Below are positions 52,970-60,744 of a stretch of DNA of 64,000 nucleotides, in pieces. A program made the position numbers and the translations under genes. The DNA is from Rhodoferax sp. (GTDB lineage Bacteria > Pseudomonadota > Gammaproteobacteria > Burkholderiales > Burkholderiaceae_C). Under the pieces are notes generated by a model. The model made no database searches. It was not told where the DNA came from and worked only from the letters and a program-made list of their open reading frames with translations. The stretch's first letter is position 1. Every line of letters begins with the position of its first letter. The stretch spans positions 248,001 to 312,000 of the forward strand of contig JARWZT010000008.1 of the NCBI GenBank assembly GCA_029866205.1. The letters are read 5' to 3'.

Positions 52970-53347
52970 TCAGGGGCCTGTGGGCAGCTTCAGGGCCGCC
53001 TCGGCTTCGGTCAGGATCCAAACCTCATGCACCTCCCCCGCAGGTTCGCGCACCAGATTGACTTCAAATTTCTGACCGATCAACGGGGCTGACATCAGCA
53101 ACATGTTGTTGGTGCCACGAATTCTTGCTCCGGGAGAAAGCCGTTCGGGTTTGCCATTGAGCAGCATTTCGGGCGGCTGCGTGATTTGCATCAAAGCGCG
53201 CTCAGCCTTGACCGGAAAGTTACGCACCAGGCTCTGCGCCGAGACGCCCAAAGGCGCTGCGGACAAAGCCAACACGGTCAGCATCGTCAGGATGCCGGTG
53301 CGCAAAGGGAATGAAAAGGGGATGAGGGCAGTACGACAGCGGTTCAT
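52970..53347 (-). CDS. secreted hypothetical protein
   Basis: 125 residues. Basic N-terminus, hydrophobic segment (about 18-35) and a likely signal cleavage after V-S-A. The mature part has no recognised domain: L-V-R-N-F-P-V-K-A-E-R-A-L-M-Q-I-T, then G-A-R-I-R-G-T-N-N and V-H-E-V-W-I-L-T. Predicted periplasmic, beta-rich. 35 bp upstream of miaB on the same strand, with which it may be co-transcribed. Similar small proteins precede miaB in relatives, from memory. Confidence 0.75.
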   Translation of the reverse strand: MNRCRTALIPFSFPLRTGILTMLTVLALSAAPLGVSAQSLVRNFPVKAERALMQITQPPEMLLNGKPERLSPGARIRGTNNMLLMSAPLIGQKFEVNLVREPAGEVHEVWILTEAEAALKLPTGP

Positions 53348-53460
53348 GGTGTGTATCCAGAGGCTGGGTTGAAAAGCAGGTCAAATCCTACCATGCAGGT
53401 CCCGGTAGACGGCCGCCCGTCAGAGTGATGCGCGACTGCCTCTGGGGCAAAGGTTGAGGC

Positions 53461-53490
53461 GAAAAAAAACCACCCTTTCGAGTGGTTCTT
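53461..53490 (-). terminator. intrinsic terminator of the beta-barrel gene
   Basis: Read on the minus strand: AACCACTC (53487-53480), GAAA tetraloop, GGGTGGTT (53475-53468), then a run of T. The 8-bp stem has one G-U pair. It sits about 20 bp after the stop codon at 53508. Confidence 0.88.
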
Positions 53491-53507
53491 TTTTCCGACT
53501 GAACAAA

Positions 53508-54044
53508 TTAAAACTTGTAACCGATGCCAAAGGTAAAGCCCGTTGCTTGCGACTCGTTTTTGTTCAGGTATGACATGTAATCGAAATTTAGGGATGTCTT
53601 TTGACTCAAGGCGTAGCTAGCACCTACTCCATAAGAGAACCCACTTTCACTGGATGATTCACTAAGTCCGCCGGCAGAAACAGTTCCCTGTGACCGCGCA
53701 AATCCGGCTCTCACAAATCCCTCGAGTTCTGGTGAGAACTTGAACTTTGGCTTTGCGTAGAGACCCACAACGCTGTCAACTTTAAATTTGGCTCCAGGTA
53801 TCTTAACGCCAGCGACTTCGAAGTCAGAATCTCCCATGCCGACCGCTGCCAAACCTTCAAGCGCAAGGTTCTCGTTGACTTCATAACCTAGAACTCCACG
53901 AATTGCGTTTGAAGAGGAGCTCAGTTTTACCCCCAAAACAGTCGGCTCATATTTCACAAATGTTACGCCCACTTGACCATACATCTGCGCGGAAGCACTA
54001 ACTGCAGTTAGAACTAAAACGGATGCTAAAAATAATTTTTTCAT
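53508..54044 (-). CDS. small outer-membrane beta-barrel protein (porin-family/OmpA-like barrel)
   Basis: 178 residues from ATG 54044 (M-K-K-L-F-L-A-S-V-L-V); earlier ATGs at 54056 and 54074 are less likely. Signal peptide to A-S-A (about 19), then alternating strands consistent with an 8-stranded barrel. The last residues G-I-G-Y-K-F end in Phe, the BAM recognition signal. Base composition is noticeably more AT-rich than the neighbours, including the 94-bp 5' flank, suggesting acquisition or relaxed codon use. Ends in its own tetraloop terminator, so a stand-alone unit. Ligand unknown. Confidence 0.85.
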   Translation of the reverse strand: MKKLFLASVLVLTAVSASAQMYGQVGVTFVKYEPTVLGVKLSSSSNAIRGVLGYEVNENLALEGLAAVGMGDSDFEVAGVKIPGAKFKVDSVVGLYAKPKFKFSPELEGFVRAGFARSQGTVSAGGLSESSSESGFSYGVGASYALSQKTSLNFDYMSYLNKNESQATGFTFGIGYKF

Positions 54045-54168
54045 AATTTCTTTCATAAAGTTATTGGAAGTCAATTTCTGACTTTTTAGAGTTCAAATCT
54101 TAATCGAGATTTATTAAAAAATTTAGCATTTTTTCGGAGATCCAGCTTATGTAACTAATCTCAACAGG

Positions 54169-55356
54169 TTACAGACTGCAGACCGCAACACGGGTCTGCT
54201 TCCACCAGCTCGAAAAACTGGGGCAAAACGCCTCCACCGGCTCAAACAACAGCGGCTGGGAGTGACTGCAGTGCGACACGGCCTGCAGGTGGCGCTGAAA
54301 GCTGGCCAAGTGCAAGTCTTCCACCATGTGTACGCAATGTGCGCTTTTCAGGGCTGCACCAAGGGTTTCGGCGTCGGCAAACCAACGTAGGTTGGTCATT
54401 GCCGCCATGCGCTCGCCCACAAAATTCCAGCGCAACGCGCTCCAGGGGTTGCGCTGGTGAAAGTCAGCCACCAGCACCGCGATGCAAAGCGCATCTACAG
54501 GAACCTCGCTCGGACGCTGACCCAGCGACCAAGGGTGCACGAGCCACACATCTTTGCCGGCGATGGTGCGGGCGTCTGGCACTGTGAAGCCCAAGGCGGC
54601 AGGCGGTGCCGTCAGCACGGCGGGCTCGGTGGTGGCCGCCGTCGTGCTGCGCTGGGACGGCGCGTGCGCCAGCACGCGCTTGGGACTGCGCGCCAATGAA
54701 TCCAAGGCCTCGTAGCTGGTGTCCAACGCCGTATCAGAGCTATGCCAGGGTTCTGGGGCGTAGCGGGCCACGTTGTCGGCATTGAACAAGTAGGGCTTGG
54801 TGCTGCCCGTGCCCGCAACCCATTGCCAGCTCAGGTGGTTGCTGGCCAGATCGCCGTCCAGCAGGTGGGCAATCATCCAGCCCGCGCCCGCGTGCCAGTG
54901 CACCTTGCGGATGTGCACCAGGTAGCTCGCCAGCCACATGCGCGCGTGGTTGTGCAGGTAGCCCGTCGCGTACAGGGTGCGCACCGCGGTGTCGATGGCG
55001 GGTATGCCGGTGGCGGCCTGGCGCACATCCTCGGGCACGTCTGCGCTGTAGCTTGCATCGTCGTGCAGGCCTGCGTGCAGCGAGGCGTGAATGCGATCCC
55101 CCAAGTGCGCCCAGACGTGGTGGTGGTACTCGCGCCAGCCAAACTCAAACACCAGCTTGCCCTGCGGCTCCAGCGGCGTGCGGGCGTGGATCGCCTGATA
55201 GGCCTCGGGCAGCGTGAGCAGGCCGTGCGTCAGGTAGGGCGACAGCCGGGTGACGGCGCCTTCAAGGTGGTTGCGACTGCGCGCGTAGGCGGCGGGGTCT
55301 ACTGCGGCCAGGCGTGCCTGTGCTGCCTCCAAGGTGGCAGGATAAAGCGCGTTCAT
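54169..55356 (-). CDS. photolyase/cryptochrome-like FAD-binding protein with apparently permuted domains
   Basis: 395 residues. It begins directly with the photolyase FAD-binding helical domain (about 20-215): F-G-W-R-E-Y-H-H-H-V-W, Y-L-H-N-H-A-R-M-W, and S-N-H-L-S-W-Q-W-V-A-G-T-G-S-T-K-P-Y. The N-terminal antenna domain that should precede it is missing. After a linker (about 230-260) comes an alpha/beta segment (about 268-350) starting D-V-W-L-V-H-P-W-S-L-G-Q-R-P, with C-I-A-V-L-V-A-D-F. This resembles the antenna domain moved to the C-terminus. Repair or signalling role unknown. Starts inside the stop of the iron-sulfur photolyase gene (ATGA), so the two are probably made together. Confidence 0.8.
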   Translation of the reverse strand: MNALYPATLEAAQARLAAVDPAAYARSRNHLEGAVTRLSPYLTHGLLTLPEAYQAIHARTPLEPQGKLVFEFGWREYHHHVWAHLGDRIHASLHAGLHDDASYSADVPEDVRQAATGIPAIDTAVRTLYATGYLHNHARMWLASYLVHIRKVHWHAGAGWMIAHLLDGDLASNHLSWQWVAGTGSTKPYLFNADNVARYAPEPWHSSDTALDTSYEALDSLARSPKRVLAHAPSQRSTTAATTEPAVLTAPPAALGFTVPDARTIAGKDVWLVHPWSLGQRPSEVPVDALCIAVLVADFHQRNPWSALRWNFVGERMAAMTNLRWFADAETLGAALKSAHCVHMVEDLHLASFQRHLQAVSHCSHSQPLLFEPVEAFCPSFSSWWKQTRVAVCSL

Positions 55357-56999
55357 GGTGTGCTGGGCCCAAAGGGGTTGGCCACGGCCGACGTCGCCTC
55401 GCGGTGGTGGGTGGCTTGGGCTGCGATGGCGCTGCGCTGTTCGCTGGACAGGCGCGCCAGATTTTTGACCTGCATGCCCATGCGCGGGTTGGCGGCCAAC
55501 ACGGTCTCATGGCGCAGCAAAAAGTCCCAGTACAAGGTGGTGAACGGGCAGGCAGCCTCCCCGACCGACAGCGCCGGGTCATAGCGGCAACCCTTGCAGT
55601 GGTTGCTCATGCGCTGGATGTATTTGCCACTGGCCGCATAGGGCTTGCTGGCCATAACGCCACCATCCGCAAACTGGCTCATGCCCAGGGTGTTGGGCAA
55701 CTCGACCCATTCCACCGCATCCACGTACACGGCCAGGTACCACTGGTGCACTTGCTGCGGCTTGACGCCAAACAGCAAGGCATACAAGCCGGTGACCATC
55801 AGGCGCTGAATATGGTGCGCGTAGCCATGGCGCAGGGTTTGGCCAATGGCGTCGCGCAGGCACGCCATGTCGGTATCGCCCGTCCAATACAAGGCGGGCA
55901 GATCGGCCGCAGCGCCCAGCGCGTTGCGCTCAAGGTACTGTGGCATCTGTGTCCAGTAAATGCCGCGCACATACTCGCGCCAGCCCAAAATCTGGCGGAT
56001 AAAGCCTTCGACCGCGGGCAAAGGTGCCGCGCCGGCGCGGTAGGCGGACTCGGCAGCGGCCACCACTTCGCGCGCGCCCAGCAGTTTGAGGTTCAGGGCG
56101 CAGGCCAGATGCGAGTGGTAGAGCCACACATCGCCCTCCCACATGGCGTCCTGGTGCTCACCAAAGAAAGGCAGGCGTTCCTGGACAAAGGCGTTCAGCG
56201 CCAGCAGCGCCTGTGCGCGCGTGACCGGCCAGCCAAATTCGGCCACGCTGCCCGGGTGGTTGGCAAAGCGCGTGTTGACCAGCGCAAGCACTTCTTGCGT
56301 GGTGGCGTCGGGCGCAAAGCGGGTGGGCGGCGGCACTGCGCCGGGGCCCTTGGCGCCGAAGGAGGCGCGGTTGTCAGCGTCAAAGTTCCATTGCCCGCCA
56401 GCCGGCGTTTTGCCATCCATCAGGATGCCAGTTTTTTGCCGCAATTCGCGGTACCAGTATTCCAGACGCAGCTGTTTGCGGCCTTTGGCGTGGGCGGCAA
56501 AGTCGCGCACCGTGCTGAAAAAATGCAGGTCGTCCCGCACGTCCAGCGGTACTGTGGCGGCAAGCGCCGCGCTGCGCAAGTCTTGCAGCGCGCGCCAGTC
56601 GCCGGGGGCGGTCATGACCAAGGTTTGCGGTCGGTGGGTGGCTATCGCCTTGCTCAATTCGCCCGCCAGGGTGCCGCTGTTGTCGTGCGCGTCCAGCGCG
56701 ACGTAATGCAGCGGCCAGCCGTTGGCGCGCAAGTCAGCGGCAAAGTGGCGCATGGCGCTCAGGAAAACGGCAGTGCGCTGTTTGGCGGACCAAACGTGTT
56801 CGGACTCTTGCGCCACCTCGGCCATCCACAGCAGGTCTTGCGAGGGGTCGAAGCCGTCCAGCGCCGAGGCGCCCTGGTCGAGCTGGTCGCCCAACACCAC
56901 CACCAGATTGCGAACTAGCACCCGCGGTCCTTGGGCAGAGGCGGTTGCGGTGCCGATTGCGGCGGCTTCGGGGCGAGAACTTAGGTGGTTTTGGATCAT
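55353..56999 (-). CDS. iron-sulfur bacterial photolyase/cryptochrome (FeS-BCP, PhrB/CryPro type)
   Basis: 548 residues from ATG 56999; the open frame extends upstream but conserved sequence begins at L-V-V-V-L-G-D-Q-L (about 32-40). DPRP antenna domain, then a helical FAD domain with G-F-I-R-Q-I-L-G-W-R-E-Y-V-R-G. The four [4Fe-4S] ligands of the class are present: one in D-M-A-C-L-R-D, two in H-C-K-G-C-R-Y, one in A-A-C-P-F-T. Characterised members repair (6-4) photoproducts or act as light sensors. 5 bp after the DUF2256 gene. Confidence 0.93.
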   Translation of the reverse strand: MIQNHLSSRPEAAAIGTATASAQGPRVLVRNLVVVLGDQLDQGASALDGFDPSQDLLWMAEVAQESEHVWSAKQRTAVFLSAMRHFAADLRANGWPLHYVALDAHDNSGTLAGELSKAIATHRPQTLVMTAPGDWRALQDLRSAALAATVPLDVRDDLHFFSTVRDFAAHAKGRKQLRLEYWYRELRQKTGILMDGKTPAGGQWNFDADNRASFGAKGPGAVPPPTRFAPDATTQEVLALVNTRFANHPGSVAEFGWPVTRAQALLALNAFVQERLPFFGEHQDAMWEGDVWLYHSHLACALNLKLLGAREVVAAAESAYRAGAAPLPAVEGFIRQILGWREYVRGIYWTQMPQYLERNALGAAADLPALYWTGDTDMACLRDAIGQTLRHGYAHHIQRLMVTGLYALLFGVKPQQVHQWYLAVYVDAVEWVELPNTLGMSQFADGGVMASKPYAASGKYIQRMSNHCKGCRYDPALSVGEAACPFTTLYWDFLLRHETVLAANPRMGMQVKNLARLSSEQRSAIAAQATHHREATSAVANPFGPSTP

Positions 57000-57004
57000 A
57001 GTGC

Positions 57005-57184
57005 TTAGGTTGCGCTGCCGCCGCCAGAGGGCGCGGTGTTCTTCTTGGCGCGGCAGGCGTCGGAGCAGTAGCGCACCGAGTCCCAGTTCTTGGCCCAGGC
57101 TTTGCGCCAGGTCATGGGGCGCTGGCACACCGCACAGGGTTTGGAGGGCAGGCTGCTTTTGTTGCCTTTGAAGTCGTTTTTCAT
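57005..57184 (-). CDS. DUF2256 small zinc-ribbon protein
   Basis: 59 residues, from the ATG at 57184 to TAA at 57007-57005. Two Cys pairs spaced like a zinc ribbon: K-P-C-A-V-C-Q-R-P and V-R-Y-C-S-D-A-C-R, with the family W-R-K-A-W-A-K-N-W between them. Very basic; ends in a Gly/Ser tail. DUF2256 genes frequently accompany cryptochrome/photolyase genes. Here it lies between two of them with 20-bp and 5-bp gaps. Function unknown. Confidence 0.9.
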   Translation of the reverse strand: MKNDFKGNKSSLPSKPCAVCQRPMTWRKAWAKNWDSVRYCSDACRAKKNTAPSGGGSAT

Positions 57185-57204
57185 GCTGGTGTTTTACGCG
57201 CAAT

Positions 57205-58836
57205 TCACGCCGGGCCTGGGGCTTGATCGCCCGACGGTAAATCGAAGTCAGCAAACAGGTCGGCTTGTTGGGCGTGGCTTGGGGCTTGGGCTGCAGCCTT
57301 GGCGGCGCTGCCCGCTTTACTCGCGCGGCGCGGCACACCGGTGGGTGCCATGCCACTCTCGCGCGAGCCGTGGCGCGATTGCACCGCATCCGCTTGCGCA
57401 CGCGCCTCGGGGGTTTTGCGAAGACCGTACAGGCGATCTTTGGCGGCTTTCACCGCGGTTTTGTCGTCCACGATGGGTTGGGGGTAATCCCGCCCTATGG
57501 TGCACCCGGCCATGCGTTCCAGCGTGTCGTTCATCTTCCAGGGTTCGGCCAGGTAGGGAAGGGGCACGCGGGCGAGTTCGGGCACCCAGTGGCGGATGAA
57601 GGTGCCGTCCGGGTCCTGGTCTTGTGCCTGTTTGGTGGGCGAATACATGCGCAGGGTGTTGATGCCGGTGGTGCCGCTTTGCATTTGCATCTGGCTCCAG
57701 TGAATGCCGGCTTCAAAGTCCAGAAACTGGCGCGCCAGGTAGACACCCGTGGGACGCCAATGCAACCAGAGGTGGTAAGACGCAAAACTCACCAGCATGG
57801 CGCGCATGCGAAAGTTGAGCCAGCCTGTGGCGTTCAGCGAGCGCATGCAGGCGTCCACCATCGGGTAGCCGGTGTGGCCCGCACACCAGGCGTCAAAGCG
57901 GGTGGCGTCAAACTCGTTTTCGCGCAGGCCGTCGCACACGCTGGCAAAATTTTCAAACTCAATCGACGGCTGGTCTTCGAGTTTTTGCATGAAGTGGCAA
58001 TGCCAGCGCAGCCGCCCACTAAAGCTGCGCAGGGCTTTTGCCAGATCGCGGTCGTGGGTAGCGGCAATCGCCTGCTCGGTGGCTTGGTGCACCGCACGCA
58101 TCGAGATCGTGCCAAACGCCAAGTGGGGGCTCAAGCGACTGCAGGCATCGGGCGCGGTCAGCGGGCTGGACATGGCGCGCCGGTAGTCACGGCCACGTCC
58201 GTCCAAAAAACCTTCCAGCACGGACCAAGCGTTTGACTCGGCGCCGGCCTGAACCACTTTGGTGTCTGCCTGCAAACCCAGGGCGCGCAGGCTGGGGATA
58301 TCTTGGAGTTCGATACTGGGCACACCGGCAAACCCGCCTTGGGCCGGCACCCGCGGTGCGTCCATGCGCGCCTGCCAGCGCTGCGCCCAGCCAAAGCGCG
58401 AGCGCAGGCGCCGAGCCACGCCGGTTTGCGTCCATTCCTGCCAGCCCACGCCACGGGACGCACACCAGGTGGCTACCGCCTTGTCACGCGCGTAAGTCCA
58501 CATGGGTCCGGTCTCTTCGTGACTCAGCAAGTGGGTAAATGCCGTTTGGGCGTGCAGTTCGGCCAGCACATCAACCGCAGCGCCGACACGCACCAGCAAA
58601 GGCAGACCCCGCGCTGCCAGCGACTCCCGCAGCGGCGCCAGACTGTCCAGTGCAAATTGCAGGTGCGCACTGCTGAACTCCGGACTTGCCAGCCACGCGG
58701 GTTCGATGATGAAAAGTGCCAGCGCCGACTCAAAGTGCTGCGCTGCCGCCAAAGGCGCATGGTCGTCCTGCCGCAAATCCCGCTTGAACCAGACCAGCGC
58801 CTGTGCGGTGGCTGGGGACGTAGGGCGGTGCGGCAT
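57205..58836 (-). CDS. deoxyribodipyrimidine photolyase/cryptochrome family protein
   Basis: 543 residues from ATG 58836, where the antenna domain begins A-L-V-W-F-K-R-D-L-R (about 13-22); the open frame further upstream runs through a tRNA gene and is not coding. FAD domain includes R-L-S-P-H-L-A-F-G-T-I-S and G-Y-P-M-V-D-A-C-M-R. The FAD loop reads Q-S-G-T-T-G-I-N-T-L-R-M-Y-S-P, where classical class I enzymes have G-T-D-x-x-P-Y-F-R-I-F-N-P, so it is a divergent clade. CPD repair is plausible but not proven. An Ala/Ser/Gln-rich C-terminal tail of about 60 residues is extra. First gene of the four-gene operon. Confidence 0.92.
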   Translation of the reverse strand: MPHRPTSPATAQALVWFKRDLRQDDHAPLAAAQHFESALALFIIEPAWLASPEFSSAHLQFALDSLAPLRESLAARGLPLLVRVGAAVDVLAELHAQTAFTHLLSHEETGPMWTYARDKAVATWCASRGVGWQEWTQTGVARRLRSRFGWAQRWQARMDAPRVPAQGGFAGVPSIELQDIPSLRALGLQADTKVVQAGAESNAWSVLEGFLDGRGRDYRRAMSSPLTAPDACSRLSPHLAFGTISMRAVHQATEQAIAATHDRDLAKALRSFSGRLRWHCHFMQKLEDQPSIEFENFASVCDGLRENEFDATRFDAWCAGHTGYPMVDACMRSLNATGWLNFRMRAMLVSFASYHLWLHWRPTGVYLARQFLDFEAGIHWSQMQMQSGTTGINTLRMYSPTKQAQDQDPDGTFIRHWVPELARVPLPYLAEPWKMNDTLERMAGCTIGRDYPQPIVDDKTAVKAAKDRLYGLRKTPEARAQADAVQSRHGSRESGMAPTGVPRRASKAGSAAKAAAQAPSHAQQADLFADFDLPSGDQAPGPA

Positions 58837-58904
58837 CGGGTGGACTCTAGCAAAGCGCGGCGCGATACGCTGGCTTAGGGACTTGCTGCTGGCGGTGCGA
58901 AAAC

Positions 58905-58936
58905 AAAAAAACCCGCGGAGTGAACCAGCGGGTTTT
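58905..58936 (-). terminator. intrinsic terminator after tRNA-Met
   Basis: Minus strand: AAAACCCGC (58936-58928), 11-nt loop, GCGGGTTTT (58916-58908), then further T. It lies 20 bp beyond the tRNA 3' end and separates it from the photolyase operon. Confidence 0.88.
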
Positions 58937-58956
58937 GTGTCCCTTGCGGGAGGATT

Positions 58957-59033
58957 TGGTGGTGATAGGTGGATTTGAACCACCGACATCAGCATTATGA
59001 ATGCTGCGCTCTAACCAACTGAGCTATATCACC
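58957..59033 (-). tRNA. tRNA-Met (CAU), elongator type
   Basis: 77 nt including an encoded CCA. Acceptor GGTGATA/TATCACC, D arm GCTC-AGTTGGTTA-GAGC, anticodon stem CAGCA/TGCTG with loop TTCATAA (anticodon CAT at 59000-58998), T arm GGTGG-TTCAAAT-CCACC. The paired G1-C72 end argues against initiator tRNA-fMet. The acceptor differs from the usual tRNA-Ile2(CAU), so elongator Met is preferred. Confidence 0.95.
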
Positions 59034-59043
59034 GAAGGCGCAA

Positions 59044-59049
59044 ATTATA
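59044..59049 (-). promoter_or_regulatory. -10 box of the tRNA-Met promoter
   Basis: A perfect TATAAT on the minus strand, 10 bp before the tRNA 5' end, giving a start at about 59037. No convincing -35 at 17-18 bp spacing (GCAGGC). Confidence 0.55.
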
Positions 59050-59081
59050 GCCAGAAACGCCGCGGCGCCTGCCTCCCCTGA

Positions 59082-59861
59082 TTACTGGTGGGTGAACACC
59101 GCGGGGCGCTTGGCCATGAAGGCGTCCATGCCTTCTTTTTGGTCGGCGGTGGCAAACAAGGCGTGAAACAGGCGGCGCTCAAACATCACGCCGTCGGACA
59201 AGCCGCTCTCAAACGCGCGGTTCACGCTCTCTTTGGCGGCCATGGTGGCGATTTGCGAGAAACCGGCCACCATCAGGGCGGCTGCCAGCACCTCGTCCAT
59301 CAGGCTGGCGAGTGGTACCACGCGGCTCACCAGTCCGGCGCGCTCGGCCTCGGCGGCGTCCATCATGCGTCCGGTCAACGCCATGTCCATCGCCTTAGCC
59401 TTGCCAATGGCGCGCGGCAGGCGCTGGGTGCCACCGGCACCCGGAATCACGCCAAGCTTGATCTCGGGCTGACCAAAACGGGCGTTGTCGGCGGCGATGA
59501 TGAAGTCACACATCATGGCCAACTCACAGCCGCCGCCCAGGGCAAAGCCGCTGACGGCGGCAATCACCGGTTTACGGATGCTGCGGACGGTTTCCCAGTT
59601 ACGCGAGATGTAGTTGGAGCCATACACGTCGGCAAAGCTGTACTTGGCCATGGCAGCAATGTCGGCGCCTGCGGCAAAGGCTTTTTCGCTACCGGTAATG
59701 ACCATGCAGCCAATGGCCGGATCGGCGTCAAAACCCTGCAAGGCGGCGCCCAGCTCGTCCATCAACTGGTCATTAAGCGCATTCAGCTGCTTGGGGCGGT
59801 TGAGGGTGATGATGGCAACTTTGTCGCCTTCGATACGGGTGGTGATGCATTCGTAAGTCAT
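59082..59861 (-). CDS. enoyl-CoA hydratase (crotonase family)
   Basis: 259 residues. N-terminal [14 protein letters not shown], oxyanion-hole A-A-G-A-D-I-A-A-M (about 63-71) and [11 protein letters not shown] (about 104-114). Both catalytic glutamates are at the usual places: E113 in G-G-C-E-L and E133 in [17 protein letters not shown]. These support a true hydratase (EchA/FadB1-like) of beta-oxidation. Divergent from the second crotonase gene with about 88 bp between starts. Confidence 0.93.
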   Translation of the reverse strand: MTYECITTRIEGDKVAIITLNRPKQLNALNDQLMDELGAALQGFDADPAIGCMVITGSEKAFAAGADIAAMAKYSFADVYGSNYISRNWETVRSIRKPVIAAVSGFALGGGCELAMMCDFIIAADNARFGQPEIKLGVIPGAGGTQRLPRAIGKAKAMDMALTGRMMDAAEAERAGLVSRVVPLASLMDEVLAAALMVAGFSQIATMAAKESVNRAFESGLSDGVMFERRLFHALFATADQKEGMDAFMAKRPAVFTHQ

Positions 59862-59949
59862 GATGAGGTGCGCGGGGTGGTCAAAACGCCACTATAACCA
59901 GCGCTCCCCACCCCTTGTTTACAAGTCCAACCACTTTGCAGGAACTCCC

Positions 59950-60744
59950 ATGACCGAAAGCACCGTCTTGTTTGAAGCACGCGGCGACGTGGCACTCATC
60001 ACCCTCAACCGCCCCACTGCGCTCAACAGCTTTACCCGCACAATGCACCACGACCTGTGGGCCGCGCTGGACCAGGCCGAAGCCGACCCGGCCATCCGAG
60101 CCTGCGTCATCACGGGCGCAGGACGGGGCTTTTGCGCGGGGGCAGATCTGTCAGATTTTGACTTTACGCCGGGCCCCGACATGGTCAAGCGCGCCGACCC
60201 CGGCCCGGTGATTGACCAGGCCTTTAACCCCACCACCCGGCGCCTGCAATCGCTGCGCATGCCCTGCGTGGCGGCGGTCAATGGTGTGGCGGCCGGCGCG
60301 GGCGCCAGCCTGGTCATGGCCTGCGACATTGCCATCGCCGCGCCCACCGCCAGCTTTATCCAGGCCTTCAGCAAAATTGGACTGGTGCCCGATGCGGGCG
60401 GCAGCTGGCTGCTGGTGGAACGCCTGGGCCTGGCACGCGCATTGGCACTGGCCATGACCGGCGACAAACTGCCCGCACCCCAAGCCAAAGAATGGGGCAT
60501 GATTTGGGACGTAGCCGAAGACCCCTTGGCCGCGGCACTGGCCCTGGCCCAACGCCTGGCCGCCATGCCCACCACCGCACTGGTGGCCACCCGAGCCCTG
60601 TTGCAAGGCGCCAGCACCCGCTCTTTGAGCGCACACCTGGACGTGGAACGCGACACCCAATCCGCCATGGGCAGCACGCACGACTATCTTGAGGGCGTGA
60701 AGGCGTTTTTGGAGAAGCGGCCGGCGCGGTTTACGGGGAAGTAG
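59950..60744 (+). CDS. enoyl-CoA hydratase/isomerase family protein, PaaG-like
   Basis: 264 residues from ATG 59950, with AGGAA upstream. Crotonase fold: R-G-F-C-A-G-A-D-L-S-D-F, G-V-A-A-G-A-G-A-S-L-V-M-A, K-I-G-L-V-P-D-A-G-G-S-W. The hydratase glutamates are replaced: A in G-A-G-A-S-L, and the second site is S-K-I-G with the D-A-G-G loop. That fits PaaG-type ring-opening isomerases or related isomerases rather than hydratases. No paa cluster is nearby, so the substrate is uncertain. Its 3' end overlaps the M61 gene by 14 bp, tail to tail. Confidence 0.88.
   Translation: MTESTVLFEARGDVALITLNRPTALNSFTRTMHHDLWAALDQAEADPAIRACVITGAGRGFCAGADLSDFDFTPGPDMVKRADPGPVIDQAFNPTTRRLQSLRMPCVAAVNGVAAGAGASLVMACDIAIAAPTASFIQAFSKIGLVPDAGGSWLLVERLGLARALALAMTGDKLPAPQAKEWGMIWDVAEDPLAAALALAQRLAAMPTTALVATRALLQGASTRSLSAHLDVERDTQSAMGSTHDYLEGVKAFLEKRPARFTGK

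Noticed and set aside
58837-58995. Longer start for the photolyase gene
   Set aside because: The extension runs through tRNA-Met and its terminator; conserved protein sequence starts after the ATG at 58836.
58957-59033. tRNA-Ile2 or initiator tRNA-Met identity
   Set aside because: G1-C72 pairing excludes the usual initiator form, and the acceptor sequence resembles betaproteobacterial elongator Met more than Ile2. Not fully proven without a tRNA model search.
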